Origin: Sphingosinithalassobacter sp. CS137
GTDB lineage: Bacteria; Pseudomonadota; Alphaproteobacteria; Sphingomonadales; Sphingomonadaceae
DNA: 64,000 nucleotides
Direction of reading: 5' to 3'
NCBI RefSeq assembly: GCF_014334115.1
Contig: NZ_CP060494.1
Span: forward strand, 186,001 to 250,000
Shown: piece after piece, positions 6,971-15,515 of the stretch
Position numbering within the stretch: the stretch's first letter is position 1
Layout: every line of letters starts with the position of its first letter
Notes under the pieces: model-generated
Seen by the model: the letters and a program-made list of their open reading frames with translations, nothing else
Told to the model about the DNA's origin: nothing
Databases searched by the model: none
Position numbers and translations under genes: made by a program

Positions 6971-8124
6971 CGGGCGAGCGCCGCGCGCGCGGCGGCGATG
7001 CGCTCGAGCGCCGTATCGAGAGTCGCGTCCTGCTTGGCGAAGCAGAAGCGGACGACGCTGGTGACGGGATCCTCGGCATAGAAGGCGGAGACGGGAATCG
7101 CCGCCACGCCCGCTTCGTCGAGCAGCCGATCGCAGAAGGCGACGTCGCCGCGGCCGATCCCGCTGGCGGCAAGATCGATCGACAGGAAATAGGTGGCGGC
7201 GCTGGGCAGGGTGGCGAAGCCGAGTTCGTGCAGCCCCGCCGCCAGCCGGTCGCGCGAGCGCCGGAAGCCGGCGGCGGTTTCGGCCACCCAGCCGTCCTGC
7301 GTCACCAGCCCCTCGGCGACGGCCCATTGCAGGTTGGGCGGCGTGGTGAAGGTGAGGAACTGGTGCGCCTTGCCGAGCGCGCGCGCGAGCTCGGGCGCGG
7401 CGCACATCCAGCCCACCTTCCAGCCGGTGAGCGCGAAGATCTTGCCCGCGCTGCCGATCTTCACCGTCCGCTCGCGCATGCCGGGAAAGCCGATCAGCGG
7501 CAGATGGCGCGCACCGTCGAAGGTGACATGCTCCCACACCTCGTCGCAGATCGCAGTGAGATCGTGCGCGACGCAGAAATCGGCGAGCAGCGCCAGCTCC
7601 TCGGCCGAGGCCATAGTGGCGGCGGGATTGAGCGGATTGTTGAGCAGCAGCAGCCGCGTCTTCGCCGTGACCGCCGCGTCGAGCGCGTCGCGCGTCACGC
7701 GCCAGTGCGGCGGCTCGAGCCGGACGAAGCGCGGCACGCCGCCGGCACGGAGGATCAGCGGGACATAGGCATCGTAGAGCGGCTGGAAGCACAGCACTTC
7801 GTCGCCCGGCTCGATCAGGGCGAGCAGCGATGCGGCGAGCGCTTCGGTGGCGCCCGAAGTGACGATCACTTCGTCGGGCGCGAGGTTCAGCCCCTGATGC
7901 CGGGCATAGTGATCGGCGACCGCCTGGCGCAGCTCGGGCAGCCCGGCCATCGGCGGATATTGATTGGACTTTTCGAGCAGCGCGCGTGCCGCCGCTTCGA
8001 GCACCGGCGCCGGGCCGGTGCCGTCGGCGAAGCCCTGGCCGAGATTGATCGCGCCGCGCGTGCGTGCGCGTGCCGACATGGCTTCGAAGATGGTCGTGCC
8101 CATGCGGGCGTAGAGCGGGTTCAT
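6967..8124 (-). CDS. PLP-dependent aminotransferase, class I/II (methionine/kynurenine type)
   Basis: Fold-type I aminotransferase of 385 residues. The N-terminus (INLGQGFADG, NQYPPMAGLPELRQAV) resembles bacterial methionine/kynurenine aminotransferases. The PLP lysine is in IGSAGKIFALTGWKVGW; NNPLNPAATM and the CDEVWEHVTF Asp are conserved cofactor contacts. ATG 8124 is the best start, since upstream codons are Arg/Pro-rich and lack homology. It converges on the TonB-like gene next to the methionine salvage run, so it may transaminate 2-keto-4-methylthiobutyrate to methionine, the one step otherwise missing here. That substrate is inferred from position and subfamily only. Confidence 0.85.
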   Translation of the reverse strand: MNPLYARMGTTIFEAMSARARTRGAINLGQGFADGTGPAPVLEAAARALLEKSNQYPPMAGLPELRQAVADHYARHQGLNLAPDEVIVTSGATEALAASLLALIEPGDEVLCFQPLYDAYVPLILRAGGVPRFVRLEPPHWRVTRDALDAAVTAKTRLLLLNNPLNPAATMASAEELALLADFCVAHDLTAICDEVWEHVTFDGARHLPLIGFPGMRERTVKIGSAGKIFALTGWKVGWMCAAPELARALGKAHQFLTFTTPPNLQWAVAEGLVTQDGWVAETAAGFRRSRDRLAAGLHELGFATLPSAATYFLSIDLAASGIGRGDVAFCDRLLDEAGVAAIPVSAFYAEDPVTSVVRFCFAKQDATLDTALERIAAARAALAR

Positions 8125-8267
8125 GGCGGCGCTTGTGCATTGCGAGGGCCAAGGGCGCAATGCGCGCGCGATGCGGCGGGAGCGGTCTTGCGAAGCCGGG
8201 CGGCGCGGGTCCATGGTGCAACCCGCGCTCCACCGGGTTCGTTGGTGGGGTTTCGAAACCGATCAGG

Positions 8268-8510
8268 ATGACGATGACCGATACGCCCCCCGTTCCGAAC
8301 GAAAACAAGTCCCCCTATCCGATCGAGGAGGCGCCGCACGCGGGCGGCGGCGAAGCGATCTCCGCTGCCAAGGACGCCAAGGAATCGCGCGCGCGCGGGC
8401 TTTCGGCGACGACGCTGGGCGTGGGTGCCGCCGTCGGCATCGGATCGGCCGCGATCGTCGCGGCGCTGCTCTATGCCCGCAGCGGCAGGAAGAACGGCGA
8501 AAAGAGCTAG
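8268..8510 (+). CDS. Small single-pass membrane protein, unknown
   Basis: An 80-residue protein with a polar, Pro- and Glu-containing N-terminal half, one Gly/Ala-rich hydrophobic helix (about 48-69, LGVGAAVGIGSAAIVAALLY) and a short basic tail (ARSGRKNGEKS). ATG 8268 and ATG 8274 are both possible starts; AGG precedes the first. It sits between the aminotransferase (opposite strand) and a tRNA gene. No family recognised. Coding is supported by amino-acid composition typical of membrane-anchored small proteins and by the abrupt change from the Arg-rich upstream frame. Confidence 0.55.
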   Translation: MTMTDTPPVPNENKSPYPIEEAPHAGGGEAISAAKDAKESRARGLSATTLGVGAAVGIGSAAIVAALLYARSGRKNGEKS

Positions 8511-8567
8511 GCCGCGCGGCGACGGGCGCGGCAGGGCCGATTCCAACGCATCGCCGGGAAGAAGAAA

Positions 8568-8644
8568 TGGCGCGCCCGGCAGGGTTCGAACCTGCGACCC
8601 CAAGCTTAGAAGGCTCGTGCTCTATCCAGCTGAGCTACGGGCGC
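8568..8644 (-). tRNA. tRNA-Arg (anticodon TCT)
   Basis: Read on the minus strand, the 77-base gene starts GCGCCCG and ends with its complement CGGGCGC, a discriminator G and an encoded CCA. The D arm (AGCTCAGCTGGATAGAGC), the anticodon arm with loop CTTCTAA (anticodon TCT) and the T arm with GGTTCGAACC are all visible. TCT reads AGA/AGG arginine codons, rare in this GC-rich genome. No intron or insertion element adjoins it. Confidence 0.96.
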
Positions 8645-8703
8645 GCGCGGGTCTTCGTTAGCGTGGATTGCCTAAGCACGGAACCGCGATCATAACGATC
8701 CGC

Positions 8704-9450
8704 ATGACCGAGGGGGACGGCAGACCGGTGCAGGTGCGCGCGCGCGAGATCGCGGGCGGCCATTTCCGCTATTTCGATTATGTGATGGTGGCGTTCGTCG
8801 TCATCCTGCTGCTGTCGAACGTGATCGGCGCGGGCAAGGTGGCGCAGATCTGGCTGCCGGGCGTGGGCTTCTGGCCGTTCGGCGCCGGGATCCTGTTCTT
8901 CCCCGTTTCCTATGTCATCGGCGACGTGCTGACCGAGGTCTATGGCTATGCCCGGGCGCGGCGCGTGATCTGGGCGGGATTCGCCGCCGTGCTGTTCATG
9001 GCGCTGATGAGCTGGATCGTCGTGATCCTTCCTCCCGCGCCCGACTGGGAGAATCAGGCCGCCTATGAAGCGATCTTCGGCCAGGTGCCGCGGATCGTGT
9101 TCGCATCGGTGATCGCTTTCTGGTGCGGCGAGTTCGTCAACAGCTTCGTGATGGCGAAGATGAAGCTGTGGACCAAGGGCCGGCATCTGTGGAGCCGCAC
9201 GATCGGATCGACGGTGGCGGGGCAGGGAGTCGACAGCTTGATCTTCTATCCGCTCGCCTTCTGGGGCGCGGACGGCTGGACCAACGAGCTGGTGCTGACG
9301 GTGCTGGTCACGCAATGGGTGTTGAAAGTGAGCTGGGAAGTGCTGCTGACGCCGGTCACCTATCTGGTGGTCGGCTTCCTCAAGCGGCGCGAAGGCGTCG
9401 ACGTCTATGACGAGGAAACGAACTTCACGCCCTTCGCCGTCCGCGTCTGA
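8704..9450 (+). CDS. yhhQ: Queuosine precursor transporter (YhhQ/VUT family)
   Basis: Inner-membrane transporter for queuine precursors (preQ0/preQ1) used in tRNA wobble modification. The 248-residue protein has about six membrane segments and the family signatures SNVIGAGKVAQIW, FPVSYVIGDVLTEVYGYARARRVIW and GSTVAGQGVDSLIFYPLAF. ATG 8704 gives a polar N-terminus before the first helix; a TTG at 8668 is also in frame. It is followed after two bases by a small membrane protein gene. Specificity is from family knowledge. Confidence 0.88.
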   Translation: MTEGDGRPVQVRAREIAGGHFRYFDYVMVAFVVILLLSNVIGAGKVAQIWLPGVGFWPFGAGILFFPVSYVIGDVLTEVYGYARARRVIWAGFAAVLFMALMSWIVVILPPAPDWENQAAYEAIFGQVPRIVFASVIAFWCGEFVNSFVMAKMKLWTKGRHLWSRTIGSTVAGQGVDSLIFYPLAFWGADGWTNELVLTVLVTQWVLKVSWEVLLTPVTYLVVGFLKRREGVDVYDEETNFTPFAVRV

Positions 9451-9452
9451 CC

Positions 9453-9770
9453 ATGAACATCTTTCAGGAAACGAAGCTGTGGCTCGTCGAGCATCTGCTG
9501 CTCGCGAAAGATGCACTGCACATCTACGTCGGGCTGATTCTCTTCTTCGGCGTTGCGCTGGTCTTTCGCTGGCGGATCGGCGGCTGGAAGCCGTGGGCGG
9601 TCGTGCTCGTCGCGGCGCTGGCGGGCGAGGCGTGGGACATCGTCGATACGGCGCGCGCGGGCATCCCGCAGCTGCCGTGGGAGAATCTGAAGGACATCTG
9701 GAACACGCTGTTCTGGCCGATCGCGATTACCGCGCTGGCGCGGTGGACGCGGGTGTTCGAGCGCGAAGGC

Positions 9771-9788
<18 letters not shown>
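9453..9788 (+). CDS. Small integral membrane protein, unknown
   Basis: A 111-residue protein with hydrophobic segments around residues 23-40 ([17 protein letters not shown]), 45-60 ([17 protein letters not shown]) and 83-95 ([15 protein letters not shown]), consistent with two or three membrane passes. It begins two bases after the yhhQ stop and is probably co-transcribed with it. Its 3' end overlaps purQ, on the other strand, by 18 bases. No family recognised; a link to queuosine metabolism would be guesswork. Confidence 0.7.
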
Positions 9789-10432
<644 letters not shown>

Positions 10433-10436
<4 letters not shown>

Positions 10437-10663
10437 AGCTTTTCGACCCGATAATTCTCGATCACCGTATTGGCGAGGAGCTTGCGGCACATGGCGTCGA
10501 TATCCGCGTCGCTGGTGCTGTCGGCGACGTCCATCTCGAACAGCTTGCCGGCGCGCACGTCGTCGACCCCGGCGAAGCCGAGCGAATCGAGCGCGTGCTG
10601 GATGGCCTTGCCCTGCGGGTCGAGCACGCCGTTCTTGAGCGTCACGATGATGCGGAGTTTCAT
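10433..10663 (-). CDS. purS: Phosphoribosylformylglycinamidine synthase subunit PurS
   Basis: Small bridging subunit holding PurQ on the small form of PurL. The 76-residue sequence [18 protein letters not shown] with [10 protein letters not shown] and the [10 protein letters not shown] strand is characteristic. The start is placed at ATG 10663, in line with family length; twelve more codons upstream are open but Arg/Gly-rich. It overlaps purQ by four bases. Upstream on the same strand lies a secretion-type gene pair and only then purC, so the purine genes here are split. Confidence 0.94.
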
Positions 10664-10704
10664 GCCCCGCCCTATGGCCCCGCCGCGCGCCGCCCGCAAG
10701 GGGA

Positions 10705-12108
10705 TCAGAAGTAGCGCGCCACTCCGATGCGGAAGCGCAGCCGATCGTTGGCGAAATAGGGGAGCGAGGAATCGGTGCGGGTGTAGCTGGCGCTGAGCTG
10801 GGGCGAGAAGCCGAGCAGCCGGATCTTGCGATTGCCCAATGTGGCGCGCGCGGTGTAGCGCCAGTCCTCGCGCGGATCGGGCGAGAAGAAGGCCATCGGC
10901 GCATCATATTCGGCGCGGCTGACCGTGCCCGACAGGCCGAAGCTGATGCCATGCGCCAGTTCGCCGCCGACGCCGGCGATCACGCCGAGTTCGGTGCTCG
11001 AATAGGTCTCCGCACCCAGCGAATCGCGCCGTCCGAACACGCCTCCGGACACGACGATCGCGCGCGCGACCGCACGCTCATAGGTGGCATAGGCGCCGAT
11101 CTGCCAGCCGCTATAGGCATCGTCGAAGCGGGCCTCGGTGTGCCGCGCGTCGAGCTGGAGGCCGATCTGTTCGCGGTTGCTGAGCCGGGCCTGGAAGCCG
11201 GTCTTCACGCCCGCCTGACGGCTGACGAGATCGCCGCCGTACCAGCGCTGGGCGCCGACCGCCTGCACCGAAACGCTGGCGGCGGAGGAGAGACGGAATT
11301 CGGGGCCGGCGGCGAGCTGGACGAGATAATCGTCGTAGGATTCGCCCGAAAAATTGGTGCCGCTGCTGTCGAGATCGACGAGCATCAGCGTGCCCTCGGC
11401 GACCGGCAGGCGCAGCCCGGCGGATATGACCGCGCTCTGGCCGGTGCCCGAACGGGCGCGCGCCTCGTCGTCGAGCGTGAGCGGGATCGGCGTGTCGCCG
11501 AAGAGGATGTTGATCCGCTCTGCATCGGTGGCGTTGTTGATGTTGCTGTCGGGCACGAGCGCGAAATCGACGTCGAAGCGCCAGCCGCGCTGCTGGCGGA
11601 TCACGTCGCGTACCGCGCGGATCGTGCGGGCGACGTCGGGCGGCAGATCCTGGTCCTGCGCGGCGATGCGGAACTGGCGGTCGGCGCTCGCGGTCTTGCC
11701 CATCGCCAGCATGGCGCGGGCGAGCTCGAGCCGCACGCGGGTCTGGCTCGGGTCGTCGGCCAGGATCGCGCGATACTGTTCGGCGGCGGCGGCGTGATCG
11801 CCTGCGGCGGATGCGGCGATTCCAGTGAGGAAGCGCGTTTCGAGCCGCAGCGCCGGGACATGGGCGAGCGCCTGGAGCATCGGCCGCGCCTCTTCGGTGC
11901 GGCCCGCCAGGACGAGCCGCTGTGCCTCGGCGAGAAGTTGAGCGGGCGTGAGCCGCGCGACGCAGGTGGACGCGGCGCACTGGTCGATCAGCGCCTGCGA
12001 CTGCGCCTGCCCATGGGCCTGCGACTGCGACTGCGCCTTGGCGGGCAGGGCGGCGGCGAGCGGCGCCACCAGCAGCAGCGCCGCCCCGGCGAGCCGGGGG
12101 AGACGCAT
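10705..12108 (-). CDS. Surface lipoprotein assembly modifier (Slam)-like outer-membrane protein
   Basis: Probable outer-membrane translocator that exports a partner lipoprotein to the cell surface (type XI secretion). The 467-residue protein has a signal peptide (to about residue 25, PAKAQ), a short Gln/Ser-rich stretch, then helical TPR-like repeats (about 50-165: [39 protein letters not shown]). From about residue 175 ([20 protein letters not shown]) the sequence has alternating barrel strands and ends with aromatic Phe (RIGVARYF), as outer-membrane barrels do. This TPR-plus-barrel layout is that of Slam/DUF560 proteins. ATG 12108 overlaps the stop of the upstream lipoprotein gene (TGATG), so the two are coupled. 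Confidence 0.82.
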   Translation of the reverse strand: MRLPRLAGAALLLVAPLAAALPAKAQSQSQAHGQAQSQALIDQCAASTCVARLTPAQLLAEAQRLVLAGRTEEARPMLQALAHVPALRLETRFLTGIAASAAGDHAAAAEQYRAILADDPSQTRVRLELARAMLAMGKTASADRQFRIAAQDQDLPPDVARTIRAVRDVIRQQRGWRFDVDFALVPDSNINNATDAERINILFGDTPIPLTLDDEARARSGTGQSAVISAGLRLPVAEGTLMLVDLDSSGTNFSGESYDDYLVQLAAGPEFRLSSAASVSVQAVGAQRWYGGDLVSRQAGVKTGFQARLSNREQIGLQLDARHTEARFDDAYSGWQIGAYATYERAVARAIVVSGGVFGRRDSLGAETYSSTELGVIAGVGGELAHGISFGLSGTVSRAEYDAPMAFFSPDPREDWRYTARATLGNRKIRLLGFSPQLSASYTRTDSSLPYFANDRLRFRIGVARYF

Positions 12109-13403
12109 CAGCGCTTGCCCGTGAACGCACCCAATATGTCGACGCGCTGATCGGGGATGCCGCCGACGACGCGGAAGCCGCCGCCGATTTCCTCGCCATT
12201 GGGGCCGAAGAAGGCGCCGTCGATGCTCGATCCGGCGACGTTCACGCTGATCTCGCGCGCGCCGTTCGCAAAGGTGAAGCCGGCCGGCGCGGTGAAGACG
12301 AAATTTCCGCCATCGGCGAACGAGCCGATGAACCCGCCGGTGCCGGCGAGATCGATCCGCGCGGTGCCGCTGCCGGTGAAGCTGCTGCCGGCCGTGACGA
12401 AAGCGGTCTGCGGCCCGGTTTCATGGTCGTAATACGGATCGAGGACGATACCGGCCAGCGAGAGCGTGAGGTTGCCCGTGGCGAAGTTCACGCTGACGTT
12501 CGAGCGACCCGAGAGCCACTGGAAATAGGTGGGGAGAACGGCGCCCATGTCGCCGTCGAAAGTGGGGTTATAGACCATCGTCGCGAGCATGTTGCCGCTG
12601 TAGCTGCCGCTGCCGCTGGTCGGGACGGCGCCATTGCTGGTCTGCACGCCATAGGCGAAGGCGCCGCGCTCGAGATGCCAGCGCGTCTGCTTGATCGTGG
12701 TGCCGCCGACCGTGACTTCCTCGAACCCCAGCGCATTGCGGACATAGCCGGCCAGGCTGACATAGCGGGTATTGGTGCCCGGCTTTTCGTAGAAGAGCGT
12801 CGTCGAGGTGTAGCTCGAGCCGACCTCGCCGTTCGGCGCGGTGTCGTTGTCGCCCGGATCGACGAAGCCGGTGCCGCTCCAGCTATAGGGTGCGCGTGGA
12901 TCGCCGTCGCCGGCCTGGAGATACTGGACGTCGGGGTTCGCGGCCGCGCCGGCGGGAAGTCCGTTCAGATTGGGGACGCCCCACTGCGGCTGCTGCGCTC
13001 CGCCGAAGTTGGTGCGTGCCGCCGGATCCTGGAAGCGGGTGCCGGCCGCGGCGCCGCTCTTGGGATCGTTGATCGTGAGGGTGAAGATCGCCGAGCGCGG
13101 ATCATAGGCGACCGCGATCTCGCTGTTGCGGACGGTGCTCGCCTCGCCCGAATAGATCTGGCCCTGCTGATCGCAGCAGTTTCGCGAATCGGTGGTATAT
13201 TCATAGACCTGGACGCCGCCGATGCCGGTGTAGCTGCGCGCCTCGACGGGGTTCACGAACTGGCTGTAGCTGTCCGTGGGAGCAGGGGTGCCACCGCCCG
13301 AGGGCGGGGCGACGCTGCCGACCGTCTGCGGCGACGTGTCGCCGCCACAGGCCGCGAGCGTGAGCCCGCCGGCGAGGACGACATAGTTCCGGATCGAGCG
13401 CAT
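12108..13403 (-). CDS. TbpB-like lipoprotein, probable Slam substrate
   Basis: A 431-residue exported lipoprotein: signal peptide with lipobox LTLAACGGD (Cys near residue 19), then a Gly/Pro/Thr-rich spacer. The rest is Gly-, Ser- and Thr-rich beta-type sequence. The C-terminal ~100 residues form a recognisable transferrin-binding-protein-B-type barrel end, with repeated GTARIDLAGTGGFIGSFADG strands and the signature GAFFGPNGEEIGGGFRVVG. An NCCDQQG double cysteine lies near residue 76. The stop overlaps the start of the Slam-like gene. Whether it binds transferrin, heme or something else cannot be told; free-living sphingomonads have no obvious transferrin source. Confidence 0.78.
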   Translation of the reverse strand: MRSIRNYVVLAGGLTLAACGGDTSPQTVGSVAPPSGGGTPAPTDSYSQFVNPVEARSYTGIGGVQVYEYTTDSRNCCDQQGQIYSGEASTVRNSEIAVAYDPRSAIFTLTINDPKSGAAAGTRFQDPAARTNFGGAQQPQWGVPNLNGLPAGAAANPDVQYLQAGDGDPRAPYSWSGTGFVDPGDNDTAPNGEVGSSYTSTTLFYEKPGTNTRYVSLAGYVRNALGFEEVTVGGTTIKQTRWHLERGAFAYGVQTSNGAVPTSGSGSYSGNMLATMVYNPTFDGDMGAVLPTYFQWLSGRSNVSVNFATGNLTLSLAGIVLDPYYDHETGPQTAFVTAGSSFTGSGTARIDLAGTGGFIGSFADGGNFVFTAPAGFTFANGAREISVNVAGSSIDGAFFGPNGEEIGGGFRVVGGIPDQRVDILGAFTGKR

Positions 13404-13451
13404 CGCGAAGTTCCTCTGCTGCGTATCGCCGCAGAACTACCGGTGCGATGG

Positions 13452-13467
13452 TTAAGAAGCCTTTTAA
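13452..13467 (-). promoter_or_regulatory. AT-rich imperfect palindrome upstream of the TbpB-like gene
   Basis: Sixteen bases starting TTAAGAAG and ending CCTTTTAA form a dyad with six of eight positions matching, in otherwise very GC-rich sequence and 49 bases before the lipoprotein ATG. It could be an operator or promoter core. It resembles a CtrA-type TTAA-N7-TTAA site, but the spacing is eight, not seven. No regulator assigned. Confidence 0.3.
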
Positions 13468-13522
13468 GCGGGCCGCGCCGCGCTGCCTTTCGGACGATAT
13501 CGGACGCCGGAGCGGGGCCGGC

Positions 13523-14302
13523 TCAGCGGCCCCGGCGCTTGCGGTGCGATTCGAGGTCGAGCACTGCCGAATCCGCGCCCTCCGGCAGCAGCCCGAGCCG
13601 GCGGGCGACTTCCTGATAGGCTTCGACTTCGCCGCCGAGATCGCGGCGGAACCGATCCTTGTCGAGCTTTTCGTTGGTCGCCATGTCCCACAGGCGACAG
13701 CCGTCGGGGCTGATTTCGTCGGCGAGGATCACGCGCGGATAGTCATTGTCCCAGATGCGGCCGAATTCGAGCTTGAAGTCGACCAGACGGATGCCGATGC
13801 CGGCGAACAGGCCCGAGAGGAAATCATTCACCCGGATCGCCATGTCGGCGATGTCGTGCAATTCCTCCTGCGCCGCCCAGCCGAAGGCGAGGATATGCTC
13901 GTCGGTCACCATCGGATCGTTGAGCGCATCGTCCTTGTAATAATATTCGATGATCGTGCGCGGCAGCTGCGACCCTTCCTCGATGCCGAGGCGGGTGGCG
14001 AGGCTGCCGGCGACGACATTGCGCACCACGACTTCGATCGGGATGATCTCGACCTGGCGAATGAGCTGCTCGCGCATGTTGAGACGGCGGATGAAGTGAG
14101 TCGGAATGCCGATCCCGCCCAGCAGCGTGAAGACATGCTCGCTGATGCGATTGTTGAGCACGCCCTTGCCGTTGATCGTGCCCTTCTTCTGCGCGTTGAA
14201 CGCAGTGGCATCGTCCTTGAAATACTGGATCAGCGTGCCCGGTTCGGGACCCTCGTACAGGATCTTGGCCTTGCCTTCGTAAATCTGGCGGCGGCGCGGC
14301 AT
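13523..14302 (-). CDS. purC: Phosphoribosylaminoimidazole-succinocarboxamide synthase
   Basis: Joins aspartate to CAIR with ATP to give SAICAR in purine synthesis. The 259-residue protein has the family start ([16 protein letters not shown]), the nucleotide-loop region [22 protein letters not shown], the [14 protein letters not shown] motif and [12 protein letters not shown] near the C-terminus. Length is normal. It is read toward the TbpB-like/Slam pair and then purS-purQ. Bases 13514-13533 form a 7-bp GC hairpin with the purC stop in its loop, which may mark a partial transcript end before the lipoprotein gene. Confidence 0.95.
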   Translation of the reverse strand: MPRRRQIYEGKAKILYEGPEPGTLIQYFKDDATAFNAQKKGTINGKGVLNNRISEHVFTLLGGIGIPTHFIRRLNMREQLIRQVEIIPIEVVVRNVVAGSLATRLGIEEGSQLPRTIIEYYYKDDALNDPMVTDEHILAFGWAAQEELHDIADMAIRVNDFLSGLFAGIGIRLVDFKLEFGRIWDNDYPRVILADEISPDGCRLWDMATNEKLDKDRFRRDLGGEVEAYQEVARRLGLLPEGADSAVLDLESHRKRRGR

Positions 14303-14430
14303 GCGACGGGTCCCCTGAAATGCGCTGCCCCGGCGGCGCGGGTCACGCGCTCGTGCCGGGGCGAAGGCTTGCGGCTATAGCCAAAGGACCGGCGGGGCGC
14401 AATCAGCCGCCGTGCAGAAAGCGGGGCGGT

Positions 14431-15339
14431 CTATCGCTCGTCGTCGTCCTCGTCGCGGGCGAACCAGCGCTGGATGAGATTGCGATCGTCGCCGGAGTCG
14501 CGATCCTGCACCGGCACGGCGTTGGGCACCGGATCCTCGCCCTCGGTGCGCGGACGGCTGGTGCTGTGGATCACCAGCCGCAGCAGGAACACGATGACGA
14601 TCATCAGCACCAGCCATGGGCCGATCCCGGCCAGCAGCTGAACCACGCCCGCCACCGATTTCTCGAGCGTCTCGCCGGCGTTGCGGAAGCTGGCGTCGGG
14701 AGTCGAGCCGAGCGGCGTCAGCGCATTGCTCGATTCATAGGTGATGAGCACCGGAGCGGTCGCGTAGGATTCGGTACGGCCGTCCTGAACCTCGGAAATC
14801 GTCGCCAGCGCCGCCCGGATGCGATCGGCGCGGGCGGCGGCCTCCGGCCCCGGGCGCTGCTCGGCCTCTTCGAGCGCCTGTTGCAGCCGATCGGTCAACG
14901 ACGCGGTGCGCCGCGCGGTCAATTCGCCGCCTGCGATTTCGGTATCGACGAGCTGCCCGTCGGCGCTTGCCACCGCTTCGGTGACGGCATCGCCAAAGGC
15001 GCGGGCGATCGCCGGATCGATCTTGACCGTGAGCACCGCGGTGACTCTGCTCGCATCCTTGACGCGATAGCGCACCGCAAGCACGCGACAGCGCTGCTCG
15101 CCCAGCCGGTCGCAGGCGTCGGCATTGCTTTCCAGAACGGGCTTCACGCGATCGCCGGGCAGGCGGAAGGCATAGCGATAATCGAAGGGGCTGCCGGTGG
15201 CCGCAAAGGCGGCCGCAGCCTCGCGCGACGCGAAATCGGGCGCCGCCGTCTCGGTTTCGTCTCGATCTCCGCCGATCGGATCGCATCCGCCGAGCAACAT
15301 CAGCGCAGCAAGTGCCGCAAACCTTGCCTCGATTCGCAT
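14431..15339 (-). CDS. DUF4349-like lipoprotein with C-terminal membrane anchor
   Basis: A 302-residue envelope protein. The signal peptide ends at LMLLGGC (lipobox Cys near 19). The middle contains a beta-rich part (VLAVRYRVKDASRVTAVLTVKI) and a helical, probably coiled-coil part (about 145-190, DRLQQALEEAEQRPGPEAAARADRI shortened in the family). A hydrophobic helix follows (about 240-262, LLAGIGPWLVLMIVIVFLLRL), then an acidic tail ending DEDDDER. This order matches DUF4349 proteins as I know them. Function is unknown. It diverges from parC over a 176-base gap. Confidence 0.65.
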   Translation of the reverse strand: MRIEARFAALAALMLLGGCDPIGGDRDETETAAPDFASREAAAAFAATGSPFDYRYAFRLPGDRVKPVLESNADACDRLGEQRCRVLAVRYRVKDASRVTAVLTVKIDPAIARAFGDAVTEAVASADGQLVDTEIAGGELTARRTASLTDRLQQALEEAEQRPGPEAAARADRIRAALATISEVQDGRTESYATAPVLITYESSNALTPLGSTPDASFRNAGETLEKSVAGVVQLLAGIGPWLVLMIVIVFLLRLVIHSTSRPRTEGEDPVPNAVPVQDRDSGDDRNLIQRWFARDEDDDER

Positions 15340-15515
15340 CGAGCCCTCCCTGTCCAGGCTGCCGAATAGCGAAGATTTGGTTAATTCCCAACTCCGGCAC
15401 GCCTCGACTGTTCCGTTTCGGGAACGATTGTGACTTGCGTATTGCGGCCGCCCCGGCGGCCCGCCGAGTGCCTTCGCGGTTGCAGCCGCACGGGGTGCCC
15501 CGCTATCGCCGCGCG

